From Syntrophus sp. (in: bacteria) (GTDB taxonomy: Bacteria; Desulfobacterota; Syntrophia; Syntrophales; UBA5619): a DNA stretch of 9,061 nucleotides. The DNA lies in assembly GCA_013824905.1 (NCBI GenBank), contig PNOO01000090.1, positions 1 to 9,061 on the forward strand, in the 5' to 3' direction. Positions within the stretch are counted from its first letter, which is position 1. Every line of letters starts with the position of its first letter. A model generated the notes under the pieces. It saw only the letters and a program-made list of their open reading frames with translations. It made no database searches and was not told the origin of the DNA. The translations under genes and the position numbers were made by a program. This document shows positions 5,437 to 9,061 of the stretch, piece after piece.

Positions 5437-6630
5437 TTGAATCTGCGCACTATTTTCGGGGGGATGATACCCCTGTTCATCGTGGGGCATTTCAGCCACC
5501 ATGTCCTCACCTCGATCACGGTACCCCTTATCCCCTTTATCCGCAGCGCCTTCGACCTGGATTACACCCAGTCGGGACTCGTCATCTCGGCCTTCACGCT
5601 CGCCTGCGGGATCGGTCAGCTGCCGGCCGGCTGGCTCGCCGACCGGGTCGAGCCCCGCAAGCTTTTGACTGTCGGCATCTCCGGTGTCGCACTGGCCGGC
5701 ATCCTGGTTGGTCTGTCCCAGACCTACGTTCTGATGCTGGTCTTTCTCGTCCTGATGGGGATCTTGTCCGGCGGCTACCACCCGACGGCTCCGCCGCTGA
5801 TCTCCGCATTGGCCAAACCGGAGCACCTGGGAAAGGCGCTCGGTCTGCACAATATCGGCGGCGGCGCCAGCCATTTTCTGACGCCACTGATCGCCGTCGC
5901 CGTCGCCAATGCCTGGGGATGGAGGAGCGCCTACCTCGCGATGGCGATCCCGACCGCCGCCTTCGGGATCTTCTTTTACCTCCGCCTCGGCCTTCTCAAC
6001 GCCCGGGAAAAGGCAACTCAGAGCAGTGCGGAGAAGAAGGGAGGGCATATCGCGTCCCGACCGGAAAACATGAGCCGCATCGTCATCTTCCTGATCTTCT
6101 CGACCTTCACTGCGGCGATCATCATTTCCGTGGTCTCGTTTATCCCGCTGCTTTTGGTTGATCATTTCCATGTGAGCAAAAGGACGGCCGCCTCTCTCCT
6201 CTCCGTGATCTACGTCGCAGTCTTCTGGGCAAGTCCGCTGGGCGGTTATCTCGCCGATCGCGTGGGAAGCGTCCGTGTGGCCTTGGCGGTCTGTTTCATC
6301 GCCGGCCCCGTCATCATTCTATTCACGGTTTTCCCTTACGGATTCGGGATCTTTGCGCTGCTCATCCTCCTGGGTACGGTCATTTTCGCCCGGATGTCCG
6401 CTTCGGAAACGTTTATCGTCAGCAATACACCGCCGGGCATCCGTTCAACCGTCTTGGGCATTTACTTCTTCACAGGGATGGAGGGGGGAGGGATACTGAC
6501 GCCTGTTCTGGGCTATGGGATCGACCGTTTGGGTTTTCAGACGACCTTTACGATCGCCGGCGGCGCCGTCTTTATAGTGACGCTGATCTGCGCATTTTTA
6601 CTCTGGGAGAAAGGAGAAAAGAATGATTAA
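5437..6630 (+). CDS. Major facilitator superfamily transporter
   Basis: This is a 397-residue inner-membrane protein with about 12 predicted hydrophobic segments in two halves, joined by a polar loop (about 186-212). MFS motif A is seen as GWLADRVEPRK (65-75) after the second segment, and its repeat GGYLADRVGSVR (269-280) lies in the second half. The segment GGYHPTAPPL (112-121) resembles the Fsr-like (fosmidomycin-resistance) branch, but the substrate cannot be assigned. The start is TTG at 5437, with GGAGG at 5421-5425 about 11 nt upstream. An in-frame ATG at 5464 would begin at the first membrane segment without good spacing, so the TTG is preferred with moderate certainty. Its stop overlaps the start of the Dabb gene by 8 nt. 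The gene follows the alcohol dehydrogenase by 109 bp. Confidence 0.9.
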   Translation: MNLRTIFGGMIPLFIVGHFSHHVLTSITVPLIPFIRSAFDLDYTQSGLVISAFTLACGIGQLPAGWLADRVEPRKLLTVGISGVALAGILVGLSQTYVLMLVFLVLMGILSGGYHPTAPPLISALAKPEHLGKALGLHNIGGGASHFLTPLIAVAVANAWGWRSAYLAMAIPTAAFGIFFYLRLGLLNAREKATQSSAEKKGGHIASRPENMSRIVIFLIFSTFTAAIIISVVSFIPLLLVDHFHVSKRTAASLLSVIYVAVFWASPLGGYLADRVGSVRVALAVCFIAGPVIILFTVFPYGFGIFALLILLGTVIFARMSASETFIVSNTPPGIRSTVLGIYFFTGMEGGGILTPVLGYGIDRLGFQTTFTIAGGAVFIVTLICAFLLWEKGEKND

Positions 6631-6910
6631 ACATGTGGTTCTGGCAAAGTTTAAACCGGAGGTGACGGCGGAGGAGATCACCGGACTCAGGAAGTCGCTT
6701 GCCGCCCTTCCCGGAATGATTCCGGAGATCAAGGGGTACGACTTCGGCGAGGATCTGCGTGCGGAGAAGTCCTATGATTTTGCGTTGGTGTCGATGTTCG
6801 AGAATACCGAGGCGCTGAGGCGCTATCTGATGCAACCCGATCACGTCATCGTCGGAAAATTGATCCGGAGCCTTTGCACAAGCCTCCAAATCGTGGATTT
6901 CGAATACTGA
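6623..6910 (+). CDS. Dabb (stress-responsive A/B barrel) domain protein
   Basis: This 95-residue protein fits the Dabb family (Pfam PF07876), small dimeric alpha/beta-barrel proteins. The start MIKHVVLAKFKP, the central YDFALVSMFENTEALRRY and the late PDHVIV segment are typical. Family members include plant stress proteins and a few enzymes, but most bacterial ones have no known reaction. The ATG lies inside the 3' end of the MFS gene (8-nt overlap), with AAGGAG at 6611-6616, 6 nt upstream. Expression is therefore probably coupled to the transporter, and a shared physiological role is possible but unproven. The TGA stop (6908-6910) is the beginning of a 12-bp sequence repeated exactly at 7078. 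Confidence 0.85.
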   Translation: MIKHVVLAKFKPEVTAEEITGLRKSLAALPGMIPEIKGYDFGEDLRAEKSYDFALVSMFENTEALRRYLMQPDHVIVGKLIRSLCTSLQIVDFEY

Positions 6911-7089
6911 GGATTAAAGACCTCGTAAAAAAGTCTTTAAAGCCACGAAAATGGGACGGCTTCGTAAAAAGGCCGCAGGCAAGGCGCGCGAATCCTGAGG
7001 AATGAGGCGTACTTTTGCGTACGCCGCAATGACGAGGGATGAAGCGCAACGCAGCATCCGGACTTTTTGCGAAGCCGTGAGGATTAAAG
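6908..7089. repeat. MITE-like palindromic repeat flanked by 12-bp direct repeats
   Basis: An exact 12-bp sequence, TGAGGATTAAAG, occurs at 6908-6919 and 7078-7089. Between the copies lies a non-coding unit. The right end (7061-7077, GACTTTTTGCGAAGCCG) is inverted imperfectly at the outer left end (6921-6935), and better at an inner site: 6956-6971 matches 7063-7078 in 15 of 16 bases. A 7-bp hairpin (7006-7012 with 7019-7025) sits in the middle. The wording of the interior (CGCAATGACGAGGGATGAAG) is of a type I recall as a dispersed repeat in syntrophic Desulfobacterota, from memory only. The direct repeats could be a target-site duplication. It lies between convergent genes and may also help stop transcription from both sides. 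It has no transposase. Confidence 0.6.
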
Positions 7090-7112
7090 GGATAACTGCG
7101 ACGCCAGGCAGG

Positions 7113-8165
7113 TCACTCCACGCGGATGATCCCCTTTGGCGCTGAGGTGACCTCACCGACAATCGCCGCTTCATCGATCCCCGCCGCATGCATCCTGCGC
7201 AGGAGCTCCACCGAAGCGTCGGGCGGCAGGGCGATGAGAAGCCCTCCGGCGGTCTGTGGATCAAAGAGGATGTCGATAAGCCAGTCGGGACAGTCGGGAC
7301 CGACATCGATCTGTTTTTCTCGGAATTTACGGTTCCGGATCAGCCCTCCGGGCACCACCCCTTCCTCGACAAACGGCCGGATCCCCGGGAAATAAGGCAC
7401 TTCTGTGGCCCGGATCCGCATGCCGATCCCGCTTCCTTCGGCCATTTCCAGGGCATGGCCAAGGAAACCGAAGCCGGTGACGTCCGTGCAGGCATGGATC
7501 TCCGCCATCTCCGCCATCAATTCCGCAGCTTTCCTGTTCAAGGTCGTCATACAGGCGACCGAGCGGGCAACCAGTGCTGCATCGGCGAGGCCTCCCTTGA
7601 GGGCCGTGCTGACGATCCCCGTTCCGAGCGGTTTGGTCAGGATCAAATGATCCCCGGCTTTAGCCCCGTTGTTAAACAGGACCCTATCGGGGTGTATGAC
7701 GCCGGTTACGGACAGACCGTATTTGGGTTCATTGTCCTCCACACTGTGCCCCCCGATCAAAAGGACGCCCGCCTCCCGCATCTGGTCGAGACCGCCACGG
7801 AGAATCTCTCGGAGGATTTTTACATCCATCGTCCGGATCGGAAAGCAGACGATGTTCATTGCGGTCACCGGTCTGCCTCCCATCGCATAGATGTCGCTGA
7901 GCGCATTGGTAACGGCAATCCGGCCGAATGTGTAAGGGTCGTCGACGATCGGGGTGAAGAAATCGACGGTCTGGATAATGGCTAGATCGTCACGGAGTCG
8001 ATAGACTCCGGCATCTTCCGCATGCTCCATCCCCACGATAAGATTCGGATCGGTGATGAGCGGCAGATCTTTAAGCGCTTCGTGCAGGTCGCCCGGACCT
8101 ATCTTACAGGCTCACCCCGCCCCTTGGACCGTTTCGGTCAAACGTACTTTTGTCTCTTCATTCAT
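7113..8165 (-). CDS. selD: Selenide, water dikinase (selenophosphate synthetase), selenocysteine-containing
   Basis: SelD makes selenophosphate from selenide and ATP, the selenium donor for selenocysteine and selenouridine. The uninterrupted frame begins at 8036, but family homology continues upstream through an in-frame TGA (8112-8114) to an ATG at 8165-8163, which has AAGGAG (8173-8178, minus sense) 7 nt upstream. The full product has 350 residues, like E. coli SelD. The N-terminus reads RLTETVQGAG-U-ACKI, placing selenocysteine at residue 18, aligned with the essential E. coli Cys17, and Lys21 with E. coli Lys20. Further motifs are DFFTPIVDDPYTFGRIAVTN, SDIYAMGG, GGHS, LTKPLGTG, DVTGFGFLGH and DPQTAGGLL. 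The real stop is also TGA (7113-7115). It is divergent from thrC. Sec-containing SelD proteins are known in other bacteria. The gene implies that selA, selB and selC exist elsewhere in the genome. Confidence 0.95.
8081..8114 (-). promoter_or_regulatory. Selenocysteine UGA codon and candidate bacterial SECIS hairpin of selD
   Basis: The Sec codon TGA occupies 8112-8114 on the minus strand. Eleven nucleotides after it, AGGTC (8100 down to 8096) pairs with GACCT (8090 down to 8086) around a 5-nt loop CGGGC. A U-G pair and a few bulged pairs can extend the stem below. The 11-nt spacing and the G-containing apical loop fit what is known of bacterial SelB-binding hairpins such as that of fdhF. I do not see the bulged U found in the E. 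coli element, so the exact fold is uncertain. Confidence 0.6.
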
Positions 8166-8363
8166 TGCTGATCTCCTTAAGCACCCCTCCCCAACGGAGG
8201 GAACATCCTATCGGACTCTCTTTTCATATCAAAGATCGATGCCAATTGCGAGGTAAAAATAGAGAGTTATCGGAACTCATGAATGGATCTGATCGCCCCG
8301 GATGCTCACTCCCGGTTGCTTATCCGTATCGATTATGGTATGCACACCTCCGAGGTAAACTAC
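8166..8363. other. Divergent intergenic region between selD and thrC
   Basis: These 198 bases must hold the promoters of both genes, but no clear -35/-10 pair stands out. Seen are a 6-bp hairpin CCCTCC/GGAGGG (8185-8190 with 8196-8201) near the selD ribosome binding site, and an inverted pair ACTCTCT (8215-8221) and AGAGAGT (8261-8267). There is also a 9-bp direct repeat CGAGGTAAA at 8251-8259 and 8351-8359. The second copy is the thrC ribosome binding site, and ACCT (8346-8349) just upstream can pair with it. No RNA class or coding sequence is recognised. Confidence 0.4.
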
Positions 8364-9061
8364 ATGTCGCAAAGATTGAGATATTACAGCACCAACCGTC
8401 ACCTGGATCAGGTCCCCGGCATTACTCCGTTCAAAGAGACGGTTTCTTTTAGAGAGGCCCTTCTGATGGGACAGGCCCCGGATGAAGGATTATTCATGCC
8501 CGAGCAGATCCCGGTCCTGCCTGTCGAGAGATTCAAAGCCCTTAAAGGGGAGCCTTATACCGAAGCGGCAATGCTCGTGGCGGAAGCCTTCCTTATGGAT
8601 GAGCTTCCCGCCGATTCGCTGCGGAAGATCGTCGATGAGGCTTACGACTTTCCCGTGCCGCTGGAGAATGTTTTTGCCCGTAAATACATTCTGCGCCTCG
8701 ATCAGGGACCGACGGCATCCTTCAAGGATTTTGCCGCCCGGATGATGGCCCGCCTCATGAGCGCCTTCCGCGACCCGGGAAAGCGCCTGAACGTCCTCGT
8801 CGCCACGTCGGGGGACACAGGCAGCGCCGTGGGAGACGCCTTCCGGGGGGTGGAGGGGATCGGCGTGACGATCCTCTATCCGCGGGACGAAGTGAGCGGC
8901 CGGCAAAAGAAACAGCTTGATACGATCGGTCTGAACGTTCAGGCCGTCTCCGTAGATGGAAAATTCGACGACTGCCAGAACCTCGTCAAACAGGCCTTCT
9001 CCGACCCTACCTTTGCAGACTTTAACCTGACCTCGGCAAACTCCATCAATTTCGGGCGCAT
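8364..9061 (+). CDS. thrC: Threonine synthase, N-terminal part
   Basis: Threonine synthase converts O-phosphohomoserine to threonine with pyridoxal phosphate, the last step of threonine synthesis. The frame is open to the window edge; 232 complete codons are visible of a protein usually 430-500 residues long in this form. Seen are the N-terminal RYYSTNRH and PDEGLFMPEQIP (39-50), the PLP-lysine motif GPTASFKDFA with Lys121, ATSGDTGSAV (147-156), and NSINFGR at the edge, matching the long thrC type. The ATG at 8364 has GAGGT (8352-8356) 7 nt upstream. The gene diverges from selD with 198 bp between, and no hom or thrB is within the window. Short open frames in other phases across this stretch are not real genes. 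Confidence 0.95.
   Translation, partial: MSQRLRYYSTNRHLDQVPGITPFKETVSFREALLMGQAPDEGLFMPEQIPVLPVERFKALKGEPYTEAAMLVAEAFLMDELPADSLRKIVDEAYDFPVPLENVFARKYILRLDQGPTASFKDFAARMMARLMSAFRDPGKRLNVLVATSGDTGSAVGDAFRGVEGIGVTILYPRDEVSGRQKKQLDTIGLNVQAVSVDGKFDDCQNLVKQAFSDPTFADFNLTSANSINFGR

Noticed and set aside
5338..6171. 277-codon open frame on the minus strand opposite the MFS gene
   Set aside because: Its product is rich in D, E, G, Q and R with no domain, as expected from the antisense of GC-rich membrane-protein codons. The plus-strand MFS protein is clearly real.
7188..7985. 265-codon plus-strand frame opposite selD
   Set aside because: It is the antisense of a well-conserved SelD and has no recognisable motif or suitable ribosome binding site.

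Overview
The window is a GC-rich bacterial chromosomal segment with ordinary, mostly housekeeping genes on both strands. The gene set is RmuC, a glycine-rich RRM protein, a cold-shock protein, glycerol kinase, a cytoplasmic cyclophilin, a zinc alcohol dehydrogenase, an MFS transporter with a Dabb protein, a selenocysteine-containing SelD, and threonine synthase. Together with a short dispersed-type repeat between convergent genes, this resembles Desulfobacterota/Syntrophales-type genomes. That taxonomic guess is inference from general style and has not been tested by any search. No CRISPR array, tRNA, rRNA, insertion-sequence transposase or phage gene is visible.

Layout, left to right. Positions 1-768 hold the C-terminal part of rmuC (+). 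It converges with a minus-strand gene for a small RRM protein with an RGG tail (904-1269), and a rho-independent terminator at 842-881 ends the latter. The 474-base gap 1270-1743 separates the RRM gene from a divergent cold-shock gene (1744-1944, +). It carries two back-to-back sigma70-like promoters that share sequence. Between each promoter and its gene there is an intrinsic-terminator-like hairpin, so both RNA-binding proteins seem to have long, potentially attenuated leaders. A terminator at 1964-2009 follows the cold-shock gene. glpK lies on the minus strand (2029-3519). Then a plus-strand run follows: cyclophilin (3735-4220), alcohol dehydrogenase (4299-5327), MFS transporter (5437-6630), and a Dabb protein (6623-6910) that overlaps the transporter end.

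Between the Dabb gene and convergent selD lies a short non-coding element (about 6920-7077). It has inverted ends, an internal hairpin, and an exact 12-bp direct repeat on both flanks, and looks like a MITE. selD (minus) should be read from 8165 to 7113 through an in-frame TGA at 8112-8114 that encodes selenocysteine at the active site. A simple ORF call would start about 43 codons late and miss this residue. A small hairpin begins 11 nt after the UGA, where a bacterial SECIS element would sit. Divergent from selD, the N-terminal two-thirds or so of threonine synthase (8364 to the window end) is cut by the edge.

The genes are mostly functionally independent. Three relationships stand out: the divergent cold-shock/RRM pair with matching promoters and leaders; the translationally coupled MFS-Dabb pair; and SelD, which makes the selenium donor needed for its own synthesis.
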